Positions 37,831-45,685 of a DNA stretch of 54,590 nt are shown one piece after another. The first letter of the stretch is position 1, and each line of letters starts with the position of its first letter. Position numbers and translations under genes: made by a program. The stretch covers positions 1 to 54,590 of the forward strand of contig JAJPKJ010000059.1 of assembly GCA_021323755.1 (NCBI GenBank), written 5' to 3'. This DNA is from Chitinophagales bacterium (lineage in GTDB: Bacteria > Bacteroidota > Bacteroidia > Chitinophagales > Chitinophagaceae). The notes beneath the pieces are model-generated. The model saw only the letters and a list, made by a program, of their open reading frames with translations, made no database searches and was not told the origin of the DNA.

Positions 37831-38039
37831 TTAAAGAAAATCTTTTACATCAACATCGAGAAATTTTGCAATAGCTATTAAGGTTAGAATTCTTGCGTTC
37901 CGGTAGCCTTTTCGAAATAAGACAATTCAGCATAATTCATTTTGAGCGTTTTGCTCATATTTCGTAAAGTGATTTTTTGAGATTTCTTATGCCGAAAAAA
38001 AAATTCTTGGCGAAAGAAAGTTAACAGCCTGATCACCAT
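37831..38039 (-). pseudogene. XRE-family helix-turn-helix regulator, frameshifted
   Basis: From ATG 38039 one frame reads an HTH start (KITLRNMSKTLKMNYAELSYFEK), then runs into a stop at 37884. In the next frame the sequence carries on as GYRNARILTLIAIAKFLDV and ends DVKDFL at 37831-37833. Joined by one added G near 37907, the two parts make a complete HTH_3 domain with the usual EKGYRN turn and IAKFLDV helix. This is either a real inactivating deletion in a G run (GG for GGG) or a sequencing error. It begins a few bases after the DUF2304 stop. Confidence 0.65.
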
Positions 38040-38044
38040 GACTT

Positions 38045-38365
38045 TTATTTCTTGACTTCATCAAGCGCCTGTTTTCTTGTAATCTCGGTCAACTTTTTTT
38101 CCAGAGCGCGTATCTTTGAATATAATAACAGTAATGCATAACCGAACCCGATAATGGCCAAATAGAATAACAGATCGGCGCCACGGCCAACACCAAGCCT
38201 GTGTGCAATTTTATTGGTTAATTCGGGAAAGATCACAAATACAATTCCGGATAAAAGTATCAAGGCAATAAGCAGCTTGTCCGCCGCGGCGCTTCTAAAC
38301 CAACGGAAATAGGAAATAAGCGTTGCCAGTAATCCCACTAGAAGTATTATCTGTATGAGTTTCAT
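38045..38365 (-). CDS. DUF2304 membrane protein
   Basis: 106 residues with three spans and the family string IFPELTNKIAHRLGVGRGADLLFYLAI, then a charged coiled tail (YSKIRALEKKLTEI). DUF2304 proteins are commonly encoded beside GT2 dolichyl-phosphate-mannose-synthase-like enzymes and may anchor or flip their products. Here the start codon overlaps the stop of the GT2 gene (ATGA), so translation is coupled. The role in glycan assembly is inferred from that pairing. Confidence 0.88.
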   Translation of the reverse strand: MKLIQIILLVGLLATLISYFRWFRSAAADKLLIALILLSGIVFVIFPELTNKIAHRLGVGRGADLLFYLAIIGFGYALLLLYSKIRALEKKLTEITRKQALDEVKK

Positions 38366-39063
38366 GAATCAATTTTTTTAGCGATGAGATGAAAAAGGAT
38401 ATTAATCGAATTCATTATTCCCTGCCCTTTCTTCTTTGAATAATCCGTGTAGGTAATCGTTACCGGAATTTCTTTGAATCGTAAATTATTTTTCTTAGTG
38501 AGATACAATATTTCAGAAGCGTGAGCCATTTTGTTCTCTGAAATGATAATTTCATTCATTGCTTTTTTATTCAGCGCCCGCAATCCGTTGTGCGCATCGC
38601 TTAGCAAAATTCCGGTGTATATCCAATTCATATAGCGGGCGAGCTGCAAAATAATTTTTCGGACAAAAGGTATATTTTGTTTTGATTTTTTTTTTAAGAA
38701 CCGGGACCCAAAGACAATATCACATTCATCCTTAATAATCGGTTCAATTAATTTACGAATGTCAGCAGCCTTATGTTGCCCATCGCCATCAAAATGAACA
38801 ATAATCTCGGCATTTGATTTTTTTGCAAATTCCATCCCGGTTTGCAGGGACGCCCCCTGACCAAGATTAACAGCATGCTTGAGCAAAGTCAAAGAATGAT
38901 TTTTTACTACCTTATCGATTTCATCCGTTGATCCGTCATCAACCATAATAATATTGTAATCATATTGAAGCAGATCTTTGAGCGTTTGTTCAATGACAGG
39001 CGCTTCATTATAAACCGGAACAATTACAAATATGGGTGATGAGGTCATTCTGCTTAAATTCAC
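38362..39063 (-). CDS. GT2 family glycosyltransferase (polyprenyl-phosphate sugar synthase-like)
   Basis: 233 residues of GT-A fold with FVIVPVYNE, the nucleotide-binding VDDGSTDE and DGDGQH (DxD-type metal site), and GSRFLKKK. No C-terminal membrane spans, so it is the soluble DPM1-like type that transfers a sugar from UDP or GDP to a polyprenyl phosphate at the membrane. An alternative start is Met6. Its partner is the downstream DUF2304 gene. The GDP-mannose enzyme at 50.8 kb could supply substrate, but the link is not shown by position. Confidence 0.88.
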   Translation of the reverse strand: MNLSRMTSSPIFVIVPVYNEAPVIEQTLKDLLQYDYNIIMVDDGSTDEIDKVVKNHSLTLLKHAVNLGQGASLQTGMEFAKKSNAEIIVHFDGDGQHKAADIRKLIEPIIKDECDIVFGSRFLKKKSKQNIPFVRKIILQLARYMNWIYTGILLSDAHNGLRALNKKAMNEIIISENKMAHASEILYLTKKNNLRFKEIPVTITYTDYSKKKGQGIMNSINILFHLIAKKIDS

Positions 39064-39159
39064 GCCAAATAATGACTGAAAATGTATTCTGTCAAAAATT
39101 TTTAATTTTACCGGCTAAAATTAAGAACAAAATCTTTCCTTAATCATAAACCTTTTACC

Positions 39160-40104
39160 ATGGGCATTCCTGTTGTTGATCTCGCAGATTTTTTATCGGG
39201 CGATGAAAAAAGAAAAAGATCATTCGTGCAGCAAATCGGTAAAGCCTATGAAGATGTTGGTTTTGTTGCCGTAAAAAATCACGGAATTTCCGATAAGCTC
39301 ATCGCCGACCTGTATCAATATGTGCAGCAATTTTTTTCTTTGCCCATTGATAAAAAAAAGAACTATGAAAAAGCAGAACTTGCCGGACAAAGAGGCTACA
39401 CTTCTTTTGGCAAAGAACATGCAAAAGGAAGTGATGCGCCCGATCTAAAGGAATTTTTTCAATTTGGACAAACTGTTGAAGATAATGATCCCATAAAATC
39501 AGAATATCAGGATAATGTGACCGTGAATGAAGTGCCGCCATTCACTCCCACTTTTTTCAGCGCATATCGTGCATTTGAAAAGTCAGGAACGGCTTTACTA
39601 CAGGCAATCGCCTTGTATCTTGATCTTGATGAAAATTATTTTGATGGATTTGTGCATAATGGAAATTCTATTTTACGCGCCATTCATTACCCGCCAATAA
39701 CCCAGGAGCCGAAATCTGCGATCCGCGCAGAACAACATGAAGACATCAACCTGATTACACTATTGGTTGGTGCTTCGGCAGATGGGTTACAAATTCTAAC
39801 AAAACAAAACGAATGGGTAGGCGTAACTTCTTTGCCTGAGCAAATTGTGGTGAATGTTGGCGATATGTTGCAAAGATTGACCAACAATAAACTGAAATCA
39901 ACAACGCATCGCGTGGTTAACCCGCCAAGAGAAAAATGGCATACCTCCCGATTTTCAATCCCTTTCTTTCTTCACCCAAAAAGTAAAATGAGTCTAGCCT
40001 GTTTGCAAAGCTGTATCGATAAAGATCATCCAAAAGCATATGACGATGCTAGCGCCGGAGAATATTTAGAGGAGAGGTTAAGAGAAATAGGATTGAAGAA
40101 ATAA
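39160..40104 (+). CDS. 2-oxoglutarate/Fe(II) oxygenase, isopenicillin N synthase-like
   Basis: 314 residues. The N-terminal DIOX_N domain (VAVKNHGI) and C-terminal jelly roll carry the iron ligands His193, Asp195 (QHEDIN) and His250 (TTHRVV), and Arg264 in RFSIPFF binds 2-oxoglutarate. All family residues are present. Substrates in this family are diverse (amino acids, antibiotics, pterins), so the reaction is not known. It stands alone between the GT2 pair and the PadR pair. Confidence 0.88.
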   Translation: MGIPVVDLADFLSGDEKRKRSFVQQIGKAYEDVGFVAVKNHGISDKLIADLYQYVQQFFSLPIDKKKNYEKAELAGQRGYTSFGKEHAKGSDAPDLKEFFQFGQTVEDNDPIKSEYQDNVTVNEVPPFTPTFFSAYRAFEKSGTALLQAIALYLDLDENYFDGFVHNGNSILRAIHYPPITQEPKSAIRAEQHEDINLITLLVGASADGLQILTKQNEWVGVTSLPEQIVVNVGDMLQRLTNNKLKSTTHRVVNPPREKWHTSRFSIPFFLHPKSKMSLACLQSCIDKDHPKAYDDASAGEYLEERLREIGLKK

Positions 40105-40287
40105 ATCCCCGTTTTTGCTTTATTCTGCATTTTTGTCTGCCTTTCATACCGTCATTTTGCCGTTCGGTGAAAATGCGATTTTTTTAAAAATTTTCTTTTT
40201 TTAAACGAAAGCCTTGCCCATATTGAATTTCATTCAAAACTCATTAGCCGTTTATGAGAATTACCTACTTTAAAATACTACTTTGTA

Positions 40288-40318
40288 TTGCATAGTATTA
40301 AATTTTCCCTTAGCTTTG
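40288..40318 (+). promoter_or_regulatory. Promoter for the padR-pspC unit (TTG-N20-TAGCTTTG)
   Basis: TTG at 40288-40290 and TAGCTTTG at 40311-40318 with 20 bases between. It predicts a leader of roughly 100 bases before the PadR gene. The remainder of the 322-base gap (40105-40287) is AT-rich with no gene seen. Confidence 0.65.
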
Positions 40319-40340
40319 TTCTTGAAAGCTCATTATATAA

Positions 40341-40406
40341 TTGCCAAGCCTATATACCTCTTCTCTTGAACGCCGATGGCAGTAAGGACGAGAGGTATAA
40401 GGCAAG
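40341..40406 (+). promoter_or_regulatory. Long dyad in the leader of the PadR gene
   Basis: TATACCTCT (40353-40361) and AGAGGTATA (40391-40399) are perfect inverted repeats; GCC (40348-40350) and GGC (40401-40403) extend the stem, and TTGCC (40341-40345) can pair with GGCAA (40401-40405) instead. It may be an RNA hairpin or a two-site operator for PadR. Both readings are inference. Confidence 0.55.
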
Positions 40407-40426
40407 GCTAAAAACAAGAAGACAAT

Positions 40427-40789
40427 ATGAATATTGAAAACACACAAAGCCAGATGCGAAAAGGGATATTGGAGTTTTGCATTTTGTCGATAATACGGCG
40501 AGGCGAAGCCTACCCTTCAGACATTGTGGAAGAAATGAAAGCGGCTAACCTAAACATCCTGGAAGGAACATTATATCCGCTGCTAACGAGATTGAAAAAT
40601 GCAGATATGCTAACATACCGGTGGGTCGAAAGTAATTCCGGTCCCCCGCGCAAATATTTCTCCTTGACCGATAAGGGAGATGCGTTTTATAAAGAACTTG
40701 AAGCGACATGGAATGAATTAGCAAATGCAGTAAACGCACTCGCCAAAAAAACCACCGGATTAGGAGAAATGCATAACCAAAACCAATAA
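40427..40789 (+). CDS. PadR family transcriptional regulator
   Basis: 120 residues with the winged-helix core: GILEFCILSIIRRGEAYPSDI, the recognition part LEGTLYPLLTRLKNADML and the wing PPRKYFSLTDKG. A short C-terminal helix would make the dimer. PadR proteins repress stress or efflux genes and often their own. The next gene, with two PspC domains, starts 26 bases after the stop, so the pair is probably one operon, as seen for other Bacteroidetes PadR-PspC pairs. The leader dyad may be its binding site. Confidence 0.92.
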   Translation: MNIENTQSQMRKGILEFCILSIIRRGEAYPSDIVEEMKAANLNILEGTLYPLLTRLKNADMLTYRWVESNSGPPRKYFSLTDKGDAFYKELEATWNELANAVNALAKKTTGLGEMHNQNQ

Positions 40790-40814
40790 ACTTCAACCTT
40801 TCAAATACATAATA

Positions 40815-43025
40815 ATGAAAAAGATCATCAACATAAACTTTCATAGCAGGGTAATCCCCATCGAGGAATCTGCTTATGATATTCTCAAACAGTATATAGA
40901 AAGCCTGCGAACATATTTTGCTAATGAAGAGGGCCGGGATGAAATCATCAGCGACATCGAAAATCGTTTTGCAGAATTATTTTCTGATCGCCTGAAAAAG
41001 GGCGAAACCTGCATTACCGATGAAGATGTGAATGCAACAATTTCAAGCATGGGACGGCCCGAAGATTTTGAACAGGAAGATATAAGCCAGGGAACCACTA
41101 CAAACAATAAAACAAGCAGTAATCAGCAAAGCACTACTCAACAGCAGTCCCAACAACAGTATCAATATGATGGAACAAGAAGATTATATCGTTCAGAAAA
41201 CGACAGATTACTGGGAGGTGTTTGCGCTGGCTTGGCAAATTACTTAAAACTTGATCCTGCAATTGTGAGGATTATTTTCGCACTGATCACCTTCGGCGGA
41301 TTCGGACTCGGCTTTTTATTATATATTATTTTATGGATCGTTGTGCCGTCAAGGTCCCTTGCAACCAATATCAGGAAACGTTTGTACAGAAATCCCGATG
41401 ACCGGGTGATCGGTGGTGTTGCCAGCGGGCTGGCGGCTTATTTCCATTGGGATGTTTGGATACCCCGATTGATTTTTGCATTGCCCTTAATTCTGGGCAT
41501 TATTACATCGATTTTTAGAAATGCCTGGTTCGATTTTGATCCGGCTCCGGTATTTTTTACCGGTGGTTTCGGCGGGACACTATTCATCACTTATATTATT
41601 TTATGGATCGTTCTGCCTGAGGCATCAACTGCTTCAGAAAAATTAGAAATGCGCGGTGAAAAAGTAGACATCGAATCCATTAAGAATACGATCAAAAGCG
41701 ATATGGAAGGTTTTAAAGGCCGCGCAAAAGAAATGGGGGAAGACATCAAGCAACGCGCTGAGCAATTCGCAAGTGATATAAAAAGATCTTCTCAAAATTT
41801 TGGCGCTGAAGCCGGACCTATAGCCAGAAAGACGGGAACCGGAATTGGTCATGCAATCGGTGTTCTGTTCAAAGCTTTCTTTTTGTTCATTGCTGGCGTG
41901 ATCGCCTTCGCACTGATCATGGTCTTGATTGGTCTGTTATTCAGTGGCGTTGGGGTGTTCCCCTTTAAGAATTATTTATTGACCGGCTTCTGGCAGAACT
42001 TCTTTGCCTGGTCGAGTTTGTGTTTATTTCTTGGCATTCCCATTCTTGCTTTATTGACATGGTTAATTCGACGCATCATGGGAGTTCGTTCACGCAATCA
42101 TTACCTGGGTTATGTTTTCGGAACGCTATGGGTTATCGGTTTGGTGTCCTTCATTATCTTGATCGCCTCGATTGGCAATGATTTCAGAAGCAAAGCAACG
42201 GTGCGGGAAGAAATTCCATTGATAAAACCGACCAACGGAAAAATGATAATAAAAGTGGCTGAAGAAAAAGTAAAATATTACGGAAGCGACTGGCTCGGAT
42301 TCAACGATGATTGGGATTGGCCATTTTTTAGCCTGAATGAAGACAGTTTAATGTTAAATACAGTGCGCATTGAATTGGTAAAAAGTCATGATTCTGCCTT
42401 TCATAATTATTTAGTGAAAATCGGAAGAGGGCATAATCCTGCCATGGCTGAACAAATTGCTTCCAAAATAATGTTCACCGCCACCCAACACGATAGTATC
42501 ATATTATTACCAAAAGGATTTGCCATTTCGCAGCAGGAAAAATTCCGGAACCAGCAAGTGCTTGTTGTTGTTGAGATCCCGGTAGGTAAAAAGGTTGAGG
42601 TCGACAAAAGCGTGAATTTTTATCGCTGGTTCAATATTAATATGAATCATCGCCGGGGATGGAATATTGACTGGAACGATGAATGGGATAATTCTTACAA
42701 CTGGGATGATAATGTAGAATATATAATGACAAATGATGGTTTGGAAAGAACCCACAAAATAAAAGATGCGGATAATGATGATGATAATTCAGGCGAAAAC
42801 TCAGAAAAAAAAGAAACTTATCATTACAAAAAAAATAACGACTCTTCGCCGTCACAAAAAGCCAAGGACTCGATAAAACCAAAAACGCAAAAAACACAAT
42901 CAGAAAAAAATCAGCCTAAAAACGAAGCGCCACAAACCGTTCCAGTAAAACAGGCCAAATTATCAAGCAACGCCGAAGCAGAGCAAGCGTTTTCACCCGT
43001 TACTACGCTTGCAGAAATAATTTAA
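40815..43025 (+). CDS. Large membrane protein with two PspC domains
   Basis: 736 residues. An N-terminal helical domain (about 1-90, DEIISDIENRFAELF) precedes a Gln-rich linker. PspC domain 1 (about 117-178, DRLLGGVCAGLANYL) and PspC domain 2 (about 190-275, DRVIGGVASGLAAYF) follow, each with a span pair and the IILWIV pattern. A charged helical stretch (about 280-350) leads to more spans (about 355-455), then an exposed domain with Trp/Asp/Asn-rich patches (SDWLGFNDDWDWPF, WNDEWDNSYNWDD) and a basic tail. It probably senses envelope stress with PadR. The C-terminal domain role is unknown. Confidence 0.88.
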   Translation: MKKIININFHSRVIPIEESAYDILKQYIESLRTYFANEEGRDEIISDIENRFAELFSDRLKKGETCITDEDVNATISSMGRPEDFEQEDISQGTTTNNKTSSNQQSTTQQQSQQQYQYDGTRRLYRSENDRLLGGVCAGLANYLKLDPAIVRIIFALITFGGFGLGFLLYIILWIVVPSRSLATNIRKRLYRNPDDRVIGGVASGLAAYFHWDVWIPRLIFALPLILGIITSIFRNAWFDFDPAPVFFTGGFGGTLFITYIILWIVLPEASTASEKLEMRGEKVDIESIKNTIKSDMEGFKGRAKEMGEDIKQRAEQFASDIKRSSQNFGAEAGPIARKTGTGIGHAIGVLFKAFFLFIAGVIAFALIMVLIGLLFSGVGVFPFKNYLLTGFWQNFFAWSSLCLFLGIPILALLTWLIRRIMGVRSRNHYLGYVFGTLWVIGLVSFIILIASIGNDFRSKATVREEIPLIKPTNGKMIIKVAEEKVKYYGSDWLGFNDDWDWPFFSLNEDSLMLNTVRIELVKSHDSAFHNYLVKIGRGHNPAMAEQIASKIMFTATQHDSIILLPKGFAISQQEKFRNQQVLVVVEIPVGKKVEVDKSVNFYRWFNINMNHRRGWNIDWNDEWDNSYNWDDNVEYIMTNDGLERTHKIKDADNDDDNSGENSEKKETYHYKKNNDSSPSQKAKDSIKPKTQKTQSEKNQPKNEAPQTVPVKQAKLSSNAEAEQAFSPVTTLAEII

Positions 43026-43071
43026 AGATGCTGCTCGCTTATTATTAGCAGCAGTTGGTTGAAGTTGGAAC

Positions 43072-43103
43072 AAAAGGGCTACCATTTTGGTGGCTCTTTT
43101 TAT
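43072..43103 (+). terminator. Intrinsic terminator after the PspC gene
   Basis: AAAAGGGCTACC pairs with GGTGGCTCTTTT (two wobbles) across an ATTTT loop, with a T-rich tail. It separates the padR-pspC unit from gcvT. Confidence 0.65.
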
Positions 43104-43157
43104 TTATTGGCAGCCTGACTCTCATTTTTTATTTTCGCAATTCACAATCACTCATTC

Positions 43158-44243
43158 ATGAAACAAACTCCGTTCACAAAAAATCATATTGCTCTTGGCG
43201 CAAAAATGGCCGAATTCGCAGGATACAATATGCCGATCAGCTACAGCAGCATCAACGATGAACATTTCACCGTTCGCAATAATGCAGGTGTTTTCGATGT
43301 AAGCCATATGGGTGAATTCATTTTGAAAGGGGAAAATGCACTTGCTCTTATTCAACGCGTTACCACAAATGATGCATCAAAACTCTCAAACGGAAAGGCA
43401 CAGTATAGTTGTCTCACCAACAATGATGGCGGCATTGTGGATGATTTGATCGTCTATTGCATTGAAGAAAATAAGGTATACATGCTTGTTGTCAATGCCG
43501 CCAACATTGAAAAAGACTGGCACTGGATAACAAAGCATAACACCGAAAAAGTGGAGATGCATAATATCTCGGATAAAACCTGTTTGCTTGCCATTCAGGG
43601 ACCAAACGCCACAAAAATTTTGCAGCCACTAACGGATACGGATATCCTGAATTTAAAATATTACACTTTTGTAAAAGGAAAATTTGCGGGAGTTGATAAT
43701 GTATTAATAAGCGCAACAGGCTACACCGGGGCAGGCGGTGTTGAAATTTATTTTGAGGACAAAGACAATAATGCCGATATAATTTGGAATAAGATCTTTG
43801 AAGCCGGCGCATCCCAGGGAATTAAACCCATCGGGCTTGCCGCAAGAGACACCCTTCGTCTTGAAATGGGTTATTGCCTGTATGGTAATGATATTGACGA
43901 TACCACCTCGCCGCTCGAAGCCGGATTAGGCTGGATAACAAAATTCACCAAAGATTTTACTGCCAAAGAAATTATTGAGGCTCAAAAAAAAGACGGCATT
44001 GAAAGAAAACTGGTTGGTTTTGAAATGCAGGAAAAAGGAATTCCGCGCCATGATTATGAAATCAAGGATTTTTCCGGGATGACCATTGGAAAAGTGACTT
44101 CAGGAACACAATCCCCCAGTCTTGGAAAAGCCGTCGGTCTGGGATATGTGCGCACGGCTTTTTCAAACATTGATACCAATATCTATATCAAAATAAGAGA
44201 TAAGTTATTGTCAGCTAAAGTGGTAAAACTTCCCTTTAGTTAA
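43158..44243 (+). CDS. gcvT: Aminomethyltransferase, glycine cleavage T-protein
   Basis: 361 residues, the usual T-protein length. It moves the methylene group from aminomethyl-lipoyl-H protein to tetrahydrofolate. The N-terminus [20 protein letters not shown] and the folate-site string [11 protein letters not shown] match the family, as do [13 protein letters not shown] (folate-binding loop) and [20 protein letters not shown] in the second half. No gcvH or gcvP is next to it, so the glycine cleavage genes are dispersed. It follows the PspC terminator and should have its own promoter, though none is clear. Confidence 0.95.
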   Translation: MKQTPFTKNHIALGAKMAEFAGYNMPISYSSINDEHFTVRNNAGVFDVSHMGEFILKGENALALIQRVTTNDASKLSNGKAQYSCLTNNDGGIVDDLIVYCIEENKVYMLVVNAANIEKDWHWITKHNTEKVEMHNISDKTCLLAIQGPNATKILQPLTDTDILNLKYYTFVKGKFAGVDNVLISATGYTGAGGVEIYFEDKDNNADIIWNKIFEAGASQGIKPIGLAARDTLRLEMGYCLYGNDIDDTTSPLEAGLGWITKFTKDFTAKEIIEAQKKDGIERKLVGFEMQEKGIPRHDYEIKDFSGMTIGKVTSGTQSPSLGKAVGLGYVRTAFSNIDTNIYIKIRDKLLSAKVVKLPFS

Positions 44244-44304
44244 ATCAGTCATTGCATTAAAGAATGGAAGGATTTTTGCTGTATTCAATAGCATAAATAT
44301 CCCT

Positions 44305-44781
44305 ATGCCAACCATTCATCTCACCACTTTTGTTTCGGCGCCGGCAGAAAGAGTTTTCAACCTGAGTAGAAGTATTGAATTGCATAAAAAATCAATGTCA
44401 CATACCAATGAACAAGTGGTTGCCGGAACAACTTCAGGATTAATAGAATTACATGAAACGGTTACCTGGAAGGCAAAACACCTTTTCAAAAACAGGATAT
44501 TAAAATCAAAAATCACGGAAATGAAAAAACCATTTTCATTTACAGATGAAATGGTCAATGGCGATTTTAAAAGCATGAAACATGAACATCACTTCAAACA
44601 AATTGAGAACGGTACATTAATGATCGATGTTTTATATTTTGAGTCCCCTTACGGAAACTTTGGAAAATTATCGAATAAGATTTTTCTGGTTGACTACATG
44701 AAAAAATTGCTGGAGCATCGCAATGGAGTGATAAAGCAATACGCAGAATCTGAAAAATGGAAATTCATATTAAGTACTTAG
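44305..44781 (+). CDS. SRPBCC (START-like) family protein
   Basis: 158 residues with the helix-grip pattern: N-terminal strand and start of helix (FVSAPAERVFNLSRS), central strands (VTWKAKHLF), and a long C-terminal helix (LLEHRNGVIKQYAE). Members bind hydrophobic ligands in a deep pocket; some were named cell-division inhibitor SulA-like by weak similarity. No catalytic residue can be assigned. Cytoplasmic. It lies 62 bases after gcvT on the same strand. Confidence 0.75.
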   Translation: MPTIHLTTFVSAPAERVFNLSRSIELHKKSMSHTNEQVVAGTTSGLIELHETVTWKAKHLFKNRILKSKITEMKKPFSFTDEMVNGDFKSMKHEHHFKQIENGTLMIDVLYFESPYGNFGKLSNKIFLVDYMKKLLEHRNGVIKQYAESEKWKFILST

Positions 44782-44844
44782 CCTCCGCGCTCTTTTAAAC
44801 ATTTTCTTATCCGTTAATATCCTCGCTAATTAATCACTATCCTT

Positions 44845-44852
44845 TACATTTG
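44845..44852 (+). promoter_or_regulatory. -7 promoter element (TACATTTG) for comB-like gene
   Basis: An exact match to TAnnTTTG that ends only 8 bases before the ATG at 44861. Transcription would start about at the codon itself, so the mRNA would be leaderless or nearly so. No -33 TTG is visible. Confidence 0.55.
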
Positions 44853-44860
44853 CGGTTCTT

Positions 44861-45595
44861 ATGGCAGAACCCAGACCTTCATTATACACCTCTTTGTCAC
44901 CGGCACTCTTGCATTTGTATGATCTCAACAATACCGTTGTGGTTATTATTGATGTATTGCGGGCCACTTCTACCATTGCAACGGCATTGTACAATGGCGC
45001 AAAATGTGTTATTCCCGTGGACAGTGTTTCCAAATGCATTGAATTGGGAAAGCAAATTGACGGCATTACAGCAGGTGAACGCGATGGAAAAATTGCAGAA
45101 GGGTTAAAATACGGGAACTCTCCGTTTGAATATCCAAAAGAATTTATCAACGGCAAAACTTTAGTGCTCACCACCACCAATGGCACGAGACTTTTACACA
45201 TGGCGCTGGAACGCGGCGCCAGCCAGATCGTTACCGGCTCATTTTGCAATTTGAATGTGGTGTGCAATTACCTGCTGTCAAAAAACAAAAATGTTATTTT
45301 AGGTTGTGCTGCCTGGAAGGACAAGGTTAACATTGAAGACCTGCTGTTCGCCGGAGCGGTTGTTCATGCAATAAAAAATAATTTTTCAATCAATTGCGAT
45401 TCTTCTCAAATTGCCGAAACCCTGTTTAATAATGCACGCAAAGATCTTTTTGGATTTATGCAGGAAAAAAATGCTTCGCATTATAATCGCCTGATGGGCT
45501 TTGGATTGGAAAAAGATATTCGCTATTGTCTCACCATTAATAATGCAGATGTTTTGCCGTTTTACGAAGATGGTAAGCTGATCATCCACAAATAG
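44861..45595 (+). CDS. comB: 2-phosphosulfolactate phosphatase (ComB family)
   Basis: 244 residues. ComB removes phosphate from 2-phosphosulfolactate in archaeal coenzyme M synthesis; in bacteria the same family is found without methanogenesis. Family strings are VVVIIDVLRATSTI (with the acidic metal site), GERDGKI, YGNSPFEY and LTTTNGTR. No comA, comC or sulfonate gene is adjacent, so the bacterial substrate here is unclear; a role in sulfolactate or sulfonolipid metabolism is only a guess. Start by ATG 44861 fits the tight promoter. Confidence 0.85.
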   Translation: MAEPRPSLYTSLSPALLHLYDLNNTVVVIIDVLRATSTIATALYNGAKCVIPVDSVSKCIELGKQIDGITAGERDGKIAEGLKYGNSPFEYPKEFINGKTLVLTTTNGTRLLHMALERGASQIVTGSFCNLNVVCNYLLSKNKNVILGCAAWKDKVNIEDLLFAGAVVHAIKNNFSINCDSSQIAETLFNNARKDLFGFMQEKNASHYNRLMGFGLEKDIRYCLTINNADVLPFYEDGKLIIHK

Positions 45596-45663
45596 AAAAC
45601 AAAACGGATTAATGTGCGTTTATAAACCTCCCGATTTCGTAAACATAATCCTGTTCAAAAAAT

Positions 45664-45671
45664 TATTTTTG
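45664..45671 (+). promoter_or_regulatory. -7 promoter element (TATTTTTG) for feoB
   Basis: An exact TAnnTTTG match ending 14 bases before the TTG start codon of feoB; the mRNA leader would be about 10 bases. No -33 TTG is clear. Confidence 0.5.
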
Positions 45672-45685
45672 CAGACTGTAAAAGG

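Noticed and set aside
43055-43261. Frame overlapping the start of gcvT
   Set aside because: It covers the terminator and the gcvT start in another frame; no protein pattern.
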